Positions 1 through 9,707 of a DNA stretch of 64,000 nucleotides are shown here, one piece after another; positions within the stretch are counted from its first letter, which is position 1; the number at the start of each line of letters is the position of its first letter. Both the position numbers and the translations under genes were made by a program. This DNA is from Trametopsis cervina. Its lineage: Eukaryota > Basidiomycota > Agaricomycetes > Polyporales > Irpicaceae. The DNA lies in contig MU278378.1 of NCBI GenBank assembly GCA_022385755.1, positions 78,346 through 142,345 of the forward strand. The letters are read 5' to 3'. A model generated the notes under the pieces. The model saw only the letters and a program-made list of their open reading frames with translations. It was not told where the DNA came from and made no database searches.

Positions 1-504
1 ACTGAGGTTCCCTAATACGGTAACTAGGAATGTAGATTACAGAGCGCCTATGCTAATCTTTATCTTATCTACAACGACGTAATATACTTTCGTCAGAGAG
101 GAGGCAGCCGTTTGGCGGAGAGGCGGTGACAAGGTCTAGACGCGCGTTCCAAGATTGGGCGTAAAAAACAGTTATTTACATTTATTTACGGTAATTTACC
201 GGTTCGGCCCTACCGGGCCGCTAGGGTAAGTGGTGTAAAATACATCGTTTATTTACCACGCAACACTAATTTACTTACCTGAAGTTACCGCGGGAAAGCC
301 GGTCCGTGAACGGCAGTATAATAATGTAAATATGATTTCTACAGTTTAGTTACTGGGTTAACAACTAGCTAATGACGTTGCTAACTAAGAAACAGTTTCT
401 ACCGCATACAGCCACCCTTCCTCGTCCACTACGTACTATCTTTCAAGGTGGAGATTCGCTCGTGCGGCCGGCTTGTCTCATGCGTGAAAGCCTCTATACG
501 CGAA
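1..504. promoter_or_regulatory. 5' flank of the NIF-type phosphatase gene, rich in TTTAC/GTAAA
   Basis: No gene is supported here. Between about 160 and 335 the pentamer TTTAC or its complement GTAAA occurs about eight times, around a GC-rich near-palindrome at 205-220 (GGCCC-TACC-GGGCC). The stretch ends about 170 bp before the ATG at 505, so it could be promoter DNA or the edge of a repeat. The sequence shows only the motif density; regulatory function is inference. Confidence 0.35.
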
Positions 505-2279
505 ATGTCCTACCATCATCGCGGAGGTCCGTCAAGGCACCGCCACAATTACTACGAGACAACCTACTACGAGGATAATGATAATGCCTATGAAGATACC
601 AGCTACAACACTCCCTCTTCCTCACAGGACCCCTCCTATCACAACGCTCCGTCTTATCATTGGAGGCACGACCACTACGAGCCCCGAGAGAGCAGACACC
701 GCTCATATTCTCCATATGAGCGTCAAGATCCGTTTGCCAGACACAACGCTGTTGCCCGCGATCGTCCTTTTCGTGGTCCACTACAACGTTCTCTACCCAT
801 AGAACAGCAATATCCAGCCATGTCCATGGGACAAGACACACAAGCAGCCTCGAAACATAGATCTGAATATCCGAAACGTGCTTACCCCAGAGACGACCGC
901 CCAGTGACTCCTCCCCCTCCTCAGCCACCGTCGCTAGACTATCTTGAAATCGCAAACGAGCTCCCTCAGCCTCTGTCTCCTGGAACCACTCAGCGAAAAC
1001 TACTAATACTCGATCTCAACGGCACACTTGTGCACCGCTCCGCACCTGGAGGGAGGAGAAACAGGAACGAGCCCCCGCCTCCCGCAGACAAACACGGCCG
1101 GCCGCAACCGCGCCTACGTGCAGTCCATCCCCGCCCATATATGCCTGCATTCCGGTCGTACCTGTTTGCACCCGAGACAAAATCGTGGCTGGACGTCATG
1201 ATCTGGTCTTCGGCGCAACCACACAGCGTGGCGGACATGGCGTCGAGGTGCTTCGGGACGCAGACGGAGGACCTGCTGGCGGTGTGGGCGCGAGATACGC
1301 TGGGGCTGTCGGAGGAGCATTATCGTATGCATTCTCACTTTGGTTGGCTGCTTGACGGTTGACCGCTTTACATCTACAAGATCGCAAGGTGCAGACTGTC
1401 AAGGATCTGAATATACCGTGGTCGAAGCTCGATGCGCACACACACGCACATTCTGCGCTTACCACCCTCCTCCTCGACGACTCCCCGCGCAAGGCAGAGC
1501 GGCAGCCGTACAACCACTTCTGCGTCCCCGAGTACTCGGGCGAGATGCGTGTGAAGGACCTCGAAGCCCTGCGGATTGAGCGGATGATAGCAGAAACCGA
1601 AACACAGCGCACGACGGACTCCGGCGAGCCGTCCTCGAGTCCCTCGCCCCCACAAGGAGAGGCAGAGCCCCACCGCAAGAAAAAGACCAAGGAGGAAAAA
1701 AAGTTGCAGGCCGCGATGCTTGATCCGCACCACTCGAGCCGCAAATTCGACGAGACGTTAGTGGCAGTCGTGGGCGTGCTCGACGAGGCCAGGAAACAGC
1801 AGAATATCGCCGCGTGGATCCGCGCCGGCGGGCTCTGGGGCTCAGAGACACTGACCGCACCAACGACATCACAATCACAATCTGGATCCGTGGAGAATGA
1901 CGCTCCCCCTCCGCCTGCATCATCCTCTCCAGTGGCGTCCGAGGACGAAGCACCGGGTAGCAGTATAGAAGCAGAAGCGGACGTAGATCGAAATAGTACG
2001 GACGCCGCGAGCGATAGGGTGGCAAGGAGGAAAGAGAAGAAGCGGCGTCGTCAGCTCGAGCGTAAGACCGCTGCGGCTGCTGCCGCCGCCCCTCAAGCCG
2101 CCCCTCCAGCGGGCAACGACGCCACATCCTCAACCGCCCCCGCCTCCCCCACCGTAGAGTCCGTTCCCGGTATGGGCATGTGGTTCGAGCACCCGCCGAC
2201 GCTGTCGTTCTGGGCGCGCAAGGGCCGGGAAGCTCTCGCTCGACTCGGGATACCCGTCGAGCACGGCATCGAGCGATGA
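505..2279 (+). CDS. NIF/FCP1-like (CTD small phosphatase family) protein, 2 exons
   Basis: Exons are 505..1324 and 1381..2279, with a 56-nt intron (GTATGC...CAAG); together they encode 572 residues. ATG 505 is chosen because it opens the frame after non-coding sequence. The first ~165 residues are low-complexity (H, Y, R, P). The FCP1/SCP HAD domain follows: motif I reads LILDLNGTLV, then RPYMPAFRSYLF, a WSSAQPHS motif II region, and an ARDTLGLSEEHY/HRKVQTVKDL stretch that the splice restores. The tail is acidic and Ala-rich with a KKEKKRRRQ basic patch. Proteins of this fold dephosphorylate phosphoserine, for example in the RNA polymerase II CTD. Canonical motif I is DxDxT; here the second Asp is Asn (DLNGT), so catalysis should not be assumed. 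The family is clear, the substrate is not. Confidence 0.88.
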
Positions 2280-2655
2280 CGGAGTGATGCTGGGATAGTT
2301 CTGTTTTTGTTTTGGGAGAGTTCGGGCTCGGTAGGATACATATTTTGACGTGAATGGCTGGGCGCACTGTGTTGCGGGGCGTACAGTACACAAATACACT
2401 TCGTCGGCTTGATTGGGCCTCACCGGTACAAACGTTGAGGGCGCATGCATGTTGAATGCATTTTGTATTGAATTATGTGCGTATATGTACTTTTTACAAG
2501 TTCCGTGCGCCCCTTACTGATAGACTACACGCGAAAGGTTATGTAACCCGCGCGACCCTGACAACCAGTGCCAGCTCATTGATCAGCCTTCTCGTTCTTC
2601 GTTCATAATCTATCTCACGATTGTGATATCGGTAGTGGTAGGAGGTTCTAACTTC
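2280..2655. other. Intergenic, 3' flank of the phosphatase gene and 5' flank of the next gene
   Basis: Same-strand spacer between two genes. I see no RNA gene, repeat or convincing ORF in it. Confidence 0.5.
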
Positions 2656-3549
2656 ATGTTGTTATTGGAAGTTGACCGCCATATGATAGATCAGCTCCAG
2701 ATACGTCCTAAGTTACACTCACGCCTTCCGTCCTGCTGCGGCGGGACGATAATGGGCATCCATCTATACGACGAAAGCACCACAAGCCCCAGACTCCAGC
2801 ACATTCGCCTAGCACCTGCACGCTCCATACTAAGAAGCGGCATACCCTGCACAGTATACGCAGAAGATGCCCTCGACTTCGTGCACTTCGTGCCGACTGA
2901 TCTGTTCACCTTGCAGATCCTTGTTCCCGACGAGTCCGTAGAGCAAGCAGCCAATACGATTACCTCGGATGGGCCATACTTGCGAATGACTGAGCCAATA
3001 CCTCATTGGCGTGAGATGCAGGCTTTCGACCTGGCCCCGCCATACTGCTTCCCCACCTCCATCTCACTCCAACTGCGACCCGAGAATGTGATTGAAAATC
3101 CTACTAACCAGGAGTATCATGTACCTTCGACCATTCTTGTTCATCCACAATCGTTCTTCCATTTCAATATGAGTGATGGCACCGCCGCCGTCCCTCTCCC
3201 GACGCCTCCCCATCCGGAAGACTCTGGGATACTCTTTCCTACAATCTGCGGCTTCCTCGATTCGCTCATTGCAACAATACATGAACCTGTCACCGGAATT
3301 CGCCTCCGACGTCTCGACATGATGCTCCGGTGCTACATGTCCTATCTCTTTATTTACTCGCCCCAGCTTCGCATCGAGCCGTGTGTCCTCCCTAATGGTC
3401 AATTGAAACCGTCGGTGCAGGCAGTGTACGACGGACTCAAGCCGGAAAATAAAGGTGTGTTTGCACTCAATGCGCGTGAGTCGCAAGAGGCAACCGCATG
3501 GGAAAAGAATGTCATCGCTCGCCGAAAAGTACTTCGGGAGATGGGGTAA
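2656..3549 (+). CDS. Unrecognised basidiomycete protein, main 5' exon
   Basis: A long open exon encodes about 297 residues. ATG 2656 is the first ATG of the frame; the frame opens further upstream only through a GTG codon. The product looks globular with mixed hydrophobic segments (LARLAPARS-like, TVYAEDALDFVHFVPTDLF) and no signal peptide or membrane helix. I do not recognise the family. The exon may stop at 3549, or it may be spliced near 3410-3545 into downstream exons: the next ~130 nt read as plausible protein in another frame (AEKYFGRWGNACLAIKMR), and GT/AG candidates exist at 3546/3600 and 3685/3747. The true 3' structure is unresolved. Confidence 0.55.
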   Translation: MLLLEVDRHMIDQLQIRPKLHSRLPSCCGGTIMGIHLYDESTTSPRLQHIRLAPARSILRSGIPCTVYAEDALDFVHFVPTDLFTLQILVPDESVEQAANTITSDGPYLRMTEPIPHWREMQAFDLAPPYCFPTSISLQLRPENVIENPTNQEYHVPSTILVHPQSFFHFNMSDGTAAVPLPTPPHPEDSGILFPTICGFLDSLIATIHEPVTGIRLRRLDMMLRCYMSYLFIYSPQLRIEPCVLPNGQLKPSVQAVYDGLKPENKGVFALNARESQEATAWEKNVIARRKVLREMG

Positions 3550-4475
3550 TGCTTGTTTGGCTATTAAAATGCGTCTTGCTTACGCTGCGAATCTGTCCAG
3601 ACGATTGGAAGAGGCGGACCGCCCAATGCCTCGCGAGGGTGGAGATTGGCAGGAGAGAATACGAAGAGCCAGATTGCTTAGGGAGTGAGTCTGAGTTCTG
3701 CGCATGTGTAAGAAATACTACATTCTCGAGCTAACACTTGTGTCTAGATCAAAGCAATCTCGGGAGTATCATTCATTGGCACGGGCGGGAACCCCGGAAT
3801 GGCGTGGGCAGCTTGGGGATATACATACCAGAGCCCATCATACAATATCGACACAAGTTTCTGGACCCCTTTCTCGGCCTAATAACTTCCCTTCTAGATC
3901 AAGCACGACTCAGTCAATACTGCCCCAACCCTTTCTGGTCACCTTGAAGAATAGCATCCACAGCCTTCGTCATTTGTCAAGATTAATCCGTAGATCCGTT
4001 TGATTTATATGTACATGCGCGTTCCTCAATATCCGCTGCTTACCTTAATTCCCTATACTAATTTGATAACCGCCTCGTAGGTCAGAGTCCATACAATCGC
4101 GGAAGCCCCTTCATGGGCAACATCCCGGACCCTACGAAGGTTCCCAGATCTTGTACAGACCGCGATTGTGTATCACACTCATATTCTTGGTTTTTTTCTT
4201 TCAGGCATGTAAATGAAGTGTGGTGCCCGTCTTACAGGAACTCGCTTGAGAGATTCCGGCAGTATGAGATCCTTCGGAAGTCTATCTGTCGAATGAACCG
4301 CATATGTGATCTCCCTCCCATTCTGATGCCTTCTGCTTTTATAAACCAATCACCGGTCATCAACCTCGTTGCAGACCCAGACAAACTCAGCAGCGTCATT
4401 ATTGGGCAAGAGGAGGACTGCTTGAAACGTACCGTCACGCTCAGTACAGGTGGATCAGAGCCGAACGTACGCTAG
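3550..4475 (+). CDS. Possible downstream exons of the same unrecognised gene
   Basis: Several short protein-like open stretches lie here. One covers 3601-3684; another covers 3748-3960, with three readable frames, one giving IYIPEPIIQYRHKFLD; another covers about 4082-4140. The last, 4206-4475 (RHVNEVWCPSYRNSLERF), follows a strong TTTCTTTCAG acceptor. A GTGAGT donor at 3685 and an acceptor at 3747 support splicing here. The last stretch could also extend in another frame to a stop at about 4568. I cannot choose the frame combination from sequence alone. The block could equally be a second small gene. Confidence 0.3.
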
Positions 4476-5038
4476 CAGAAGTTTCTGGCCCTCGCACTCG
4501 TCATGATACCTCCCCTTCTGAGCTCCGTTCGGCCGAGGAAATGGCTCTCACCTTATACCCTCCAAGATGAAGGACTGTGTCCGTATCTTACATCATATCA
4601 ATACTCATTCACTAATCTGCGCCATTCCTTCGAGAGGTGGTGAAAGAGAAACGGAGCATTGATGATAACACCTACTAGGCGGCGCACTCCGAGTCCGCGC
4701 ATTGACTGCAAAAGCTCTGCATGACAGTGATAAGTCATAAGCTTTCGTGGGTGAAGCAAGAATATATACCACCACCCTTACCTTGGAAGGCCGGAGTTGA
4801 CTCCTTGAAGCAATCAGGGACGTCTTCCTGGAAAATTAACGGAAGGCACCTGAGATACGGGCCTATTTTTATCATGGCCTGCTGCGAGCAGTAATTTTGG
4901 CGGAGTTAGCTACGTAAACCTCAACTACAAGGTGAACCAGAAAGTAAGATTAATTTACAACAAGGCATCAGACCTATCCAGCAGTCAATTCCAGTATCAC
5001 TTGTGACAGATGATAACTTAGCCATCTAGAATAGTCCT
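4476..5038. other. Convergent intergenic region
   Basis: Lies between a plus-strand gene and the 3' end of the minus-strand MID1 gene. Apart from the possible extension to about 4568 described in the previous entry, nothing coding or repetitive is evident. Confidence 0.45.
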
Positions 5039-6576
5039 CTATAGTCCGTTACACCAAACATTCCCCCAGCGATCTTGCGCAGCACCGGTAGACCCCCCTC
5101 CCTTCTCGCCGTCCAGGCCAGTATCTATAAACCCAACACCATAACTCATATTCGCTGTGAATCGCGGCAGTGGACACTTGAAACCAAGAAAGAACGGACA
5201 AGCTCTGTCTGCAGCCGTGCATGTTTCCAAACACGGCAGTAGTGCTTCATAATTAGCCGTAAACGGTGGCAGGCCTGGGCTGCGCGGTGGTGACGATGTA
5301 GATTGCGGCAGCAACGCTGACAACGGCTGTTGTACGTCCCTCTTTTGACTCAGAGAAGGTTCTGAGCATCGCGTGAACCATATCGAGCATAGCCATGTTC
5401 TGTATTCACGTTGGCAATCGGTACACGTGACGAGAGGACTGTAATAGTCTCTTCCACACGGATGCGTCGAGAGAGAGACGGTGAAATTTGTGAGGGTTTC
5501 CAGCAAGGGTGCAGTGATCGAAGACGGCAAATTCTTGTCTGTGTACGCTGTATCAGGAGTTGGTGGCGCGCCGACAGGTACGGCGTAGTTTACGGCGGGA
5601 CAGAAGGGCAATGAGTGAACTATAGGACAAGCGAACGAGCCTGCATATAACAACGTGAGATTTACGCCTGATTTTCAGGATGAGAAACGCACCTGATTTC
5701 GTTACAAAGTTTATAGGCCCACTGACTTTCGTCCCATTCTCGATGACATATGTCGTGTAATTTGTGAGGGGTGTCAGGCCACTCAATAACCATTGCCAAC
5801 GCCAGCCACTTGCGTCCCTTAACCACAAGCCATTATCCTTTGTGCGCTCCGAATCCTTAAAATGACTGTCCTTGAATGTGGCAGCGCGGATTGCACAGCC
5901 CGTGCGCGGCAAAGATGGTAGGTCAGATGTTGAGGTCGGGGCGATGAACACAGAAACGTCGACAGGAAGAGCCGGGGCCCCGTCGGGCAGTGAGGTGTTG
6001 GCCGGAGGGAGGATATAATTAGGGTACGTCGGCTCGTCAATATGTGTCGTATTTGCATTCGAGAGCGGCGGGGAAAATATCAATGCCTGATTTGCGGTTG
6101 TATCACCGAGGAGAGGTAGTCCATCCAAAATCTGGTGAAACGGGTTTGCGGCTAAAGACACGTTTGAGTCTGTCACGGATTGCTATACACACCTAACACT
6201 CACCATCCTGGGATATTCCAACTTCAATCGGGACCTCCACAGGGCCCGATATTGACAGAAACCCTCCGTTGTTTACTATGCCACTCCATGCACCAAATCC
6301 ATCGTGCAATGTTATCTCAAACACGCTCCCTGTGGGGTCATCTGGCCCAGGATTCGATATCGAGGTATCATTAGATATAAAAAAGCGAGGCGGAGAAGCA
6401 GAGCTTGCGCATAGAGCAACAGATATTGAAATATTTGAATGTGTAGCTGGCAGAGCAAACACAGGGGGGTTGGGAAGGGACTTCGCGGTAAAGTTTAGAA
6501 GTTTGTCCACGGAGAGCGATACTTGAGCGTAGCTGAGCTGTGTTTGAAGGAGCAGAAGGAGAGGTAGAGGTAACAT
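5039..6576 (-). CDS. MID1: Mid1-like stretch-activated calcium channel subunit
   Basis: Minus strand, exons 6204..6576, 5693..6151 and 5039..5640, with two 52-nt introns (GTGAGT...CTTTAG and GTGCGT...TGCAG); 477 residues. ATG 6576 begins a signal peptide rich in leucine (MLPLPLLLLLQTQLSYAQ). Many NxS/T sequons follow, fitting an exported glycoprotein. The C-terminal half carries the Mid1 cysteine pattern: ACPIVHSLPFCP, then CGRDYYSPLVTCTDCQREYR, then CLETCTAADRACPFFLGFKCP. In yeast, Mid1 works with the Cch1 channel in the plasma membrane/ER to admit Ca2+ under stress or mating. Length is slightly under yeast Mid1 (548 aa). The frame is intact across both splices. Confidence 0.93.
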
Positions 6577-6938
6577 TTCTGGTGGTAACGAGCGCTGCGG
6601 TTGTGGTGATGACCTAAACTCAGTTATTGGTTGTTTGTCCGATTCAATATGTCATAAGGCAGGATTCCGGCCTGCGGTTGCAATGCAAACCGTCCTCGCG
6701 AATCGTGAAGAGAGTGTGAAAGATGAAGTTAGAGTAACAGAGGTCGGCTTGCTACAACGCCGATCAGCTTTCCAAATCAGGATTTCTCTACGTTCGGCCC
6801 GGCAAGGCATTCACTTTATGTTACAAGCAAAAAGGTAATATTGGCTATCGGATAGCAGTGGTACTGTCGTACGGAAGGAAATAATCTGGGAGTACGGGTA
6901 CCCACCCCATGACCTCCTTACCAGGTTAGCCGTATCTT

Positions 6939-9134
6939 CTACGTCTTCTCTTCACGGTTGGATTCGAAATTGTCGACCTTCTGTTTCGGCAGTCCTCGCG
7001 CAGGGTATGGAAGGCTGAAGACCTCCTCAAGCTCTTCGAGAGACTTCCCAATAGTCTCAACGGCAAATATCCACCACAGAAAGGCCTCAATACAGTCCCA
7101 TCCCACAAATATCTGAAGATTGGTCAGTAATTGCCGGTCAGTCCTGACTGCTAGATCAACTCACGAAGACATATTTGTAGCCAATATTCTTCAGTGCAAT
7201 GGGGCCCGCGAAAAGGTTGATGAAAAGCATAAGGTTCACTATAACACCGTTCATGGCCATTCCTGAAAATGGAAAACGCATGAGTGCCGTGTTCTTAACT
7301 AACACATGTAATCAAACCTTTAGCTCTGCTGTTCGTAGCGAGACACTCCACAGGGTATAGAGCCTGAAGCGGAAGGTATGTGAAGTTGTAGACAAAGCTA
7401 AAGAAGAAGAAAGTGGCGACTGCGGCTTGACCCACGGAAAGGGTCTTCGCATCTACTGGCATTTGGGCCCACCGCGCTGATAGAGCCCCATTCATTCCAA
7501 GGAAACACGCCGAGGCGAAGGTGCCCACGACAAGAACTTTTCGGCGGGGCATCCGGTCTGCAACAGCTACACCGAGGAATGACCCAATCATCGAAACAAC
7601 TGACCCGACGAGGTTCAGAACGAATTGCATGTAGGTGCCGTAGCCGACAGCGGCGTAAATTTGTGTATTGAAGTAGCCAAGCCCATTGCCGGAGAATTGT
7701 CCGAACACAGCCTATATATTCTGGGCTGAGTGGCTTCACGAAAGGAAGTACGCGGTTGCCTACCATCATGATGACCATAAAGAATCTCCAGCGCAGGTTT
7801 CGTGTCTTGAAGAGGTCTGAGTAGTCATACCAACGTTTATCTGACCCGCTGGTGGAGATGGATTGCTTGAATTCTTTGAACTGTACGTCTACCAAGGGAT
7901 GTTCTGGGTCCCCTCCACCATGGAATCGGATCAAGAATGCTCGGGCCTCTTCATCCCTCCCATTGGCCAGAAGCCACCTCGGTGACTCTGGAAGAAACCA
8001 GACGAGGCAAATGACAATACATGCCGGTACGCATTGAAAGATCAGGGGGAGACGCCAGGACAGATCTGACTTGATGTTTTGCGTGGCTAGCGTTATTGCC
8101 GCAGCCGGTATAGATCCTCCGTGCCAGCTATGGCGCAAGTACGTTGTCAGTTGCTGAAGGTATGGGAAGCTTCGTGTACGCACCCGCAATTGTACGCTCC
8201 TGTCAGTCTACCTCGCCATTGAGGAGGAGCGATCTCCACGATATATGATGGAGCTGCACAGGTCAGGATGCTTACACCGAAGCCGAGGATGAATCGACCA
8301 GCAATGAATTGCCCTTTGTGCATGGAGGAGGATATCACCGCAGAGCCTGGCGGATCGGGTTACTTCACCTACTCAAGTGGCTGTGGGGTCATAACTCACC
8401 CAGACAAATCGTAAGGGACCCAATGAACATCCCGGCTCGTCTACCCAGCTTATCTGCGATGGGCCCAGCAATCCATGGGCTAGTAATGCCTCCTATCGTA
8501 TCTTGCATCTACAATAAGAGAAATACGCAGGAGAGTCGCAAATTCGCGTACAGACAGAGAAAATAATGCCTGTGGCAGAGCCAACCACGCCGGCATTAAA
8601 TCTTTCCTGATAGTAAGGCATCTGAATTACGCTAAAATAAGCTTGCACCCTCCATACGTTTCAAGTCCACGTACTATATTTATTGCCGTCATCAGGGAAC
8701 TGTCATAGCCATTGGCACAAGCGCAAAGGCTACGTCGTGACGCATTTGACGATGGGTAAAGATAGATGCTTGTAGTGAACTCACAAGCTCGTCTGTTTTA
8801 TATATGTCATTAAGTTAGCCGATAATATCCTGAGCGTATACGTGCACTTACGAAGCAGCAAAGGAAGAGATATAAGGAATCTCTGGACCACGGATCTAAC
8901 GCCTTAGCTTTTGCAGCGCTCAGGGCAGCTGCACACGTAGGTTAAATCACTGCATCGCGTGTAGAGTGAACACACACCTGATTGGCTTTCTGCAACTTTC
9001 TCTGTCGTAGACGGAAGTGGCAAAATGTACTATGTAAGGTTTCGTGAGCGGCTGCGGAAGAAATTCGTCGGCTGCCAACGCACCTCAATCGTCCCGACAT
9101 CCGCTAGATTCTTTTCGGAGTCAGCTGTAGACAT
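6939..9134 (-). CDS. MFS sugar (hexose/lactose permease-like) transporter, 12 exons
   Basis: Minus strand, 536 residues. Exons: 9084-9134, 8978-9029, 8852-8928, 8785-8792, 8675-8729, 8556-8621, 8400-8508, 8184-8346, 7764-8127, 7318-7711, 7165-7262, 6939-7112. Phases are consistent throughout. Sugar-porter signatures occur in order: NGYDSSLMTAIN in TM1, GPIADKLGRRAGM in loop 2-3, GRFILGFG, PPQWRGRLTG, LPESPRWLL, FGQFSGNGLGYFN in TM7, ADRMPRR in loop 8-9, and RAKG ... FINLFAGPIALKNIGYKYVF near the end. The usual PETKG is diverged to VETIGKSLEELEEVF. It should import a sugar by proton symport across the plasma membrane; the substrate is not readable. One exon is only 8 nt long, and without it the TM1 frame breaks. 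Confidence 0.92.
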
Positions 9135-9707
9135 CTTCGCAAGCGGGGGATGTCCTTAGTGCATACTCAGACGATCTTACATACTTATACCTCACCAGCC
9201 CCACGCCAGAACAGAATGCTCGGTATGTGAAACCTTTGAGGAATACTCATGTCGTACTGGACATGTGAGAGGCATCGTACCCAACCGTATTCAAACGGAC
9301 CGGGTGGGAGTGTAGTGGATACCAGATAGCATTCATGTGACCAAGGACGCGCTGATCAAACTCCAATGGAGAACGGGTTCCGAGGTGAGAAGCTGCGACT
9401 TCCAGTTCAGAACTACCCGCTTCAAAGTACACGAGAGCGGCATGTCGGTTACGCATACCTCGTGTTCGTATCTCTGTATCGCGTGAGGATGCATTGGGTC
9501 ATTCATTCAGTATAACGGAGCCCCGTAGCTCGCACAGGCACCATATCGGACGCTTGAGACCTCTTCGGTAACATTGTTATTCTTCGGTATCTGTATCTTA
9601 CCTCCCCAATTATTATTCATCATGGATAGTCGCTACTGACCTCATTTGTGATACAAGTATTAGTGAATGTGTGCAAGTAGAATGTAGGGTCGACACTGAA
9701 TTTGATC
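9135..9707. other. Intergenic, 5' flank of the sugar transporter
   Basis: Separates the transporter start from the 3' end of the valyl-tRNA synthetase gene. A 69-codon minus-strand open frame near 9247-9456 shows no family resemblance and I do not call it. It probably holds the transporter promoter and the synthetase 3' UTR. Confidence 0.5.

Noticed and set aside
1459..2391. 310-codon minus-strand open frame
   Set aside because: Antisense to exon 2 of the phosphatase gene; Arg/Pro/Ser-rich translation without domains. A GC-biased shadow.
2623..2655. Upstream extension of the unrecognised gene
   Set aside because: Opens only with GTG; eukaryotic initiation there is unlikely, so ATG 2656 was chosen.
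6152..6203. 34-nt version of the first MID1 intron (ending GTGACAG)
   Set aside because: Too short for this genome's introns. The 52-nt choice ending CTTTAG keeps the frame and gives AANPFHQIL.
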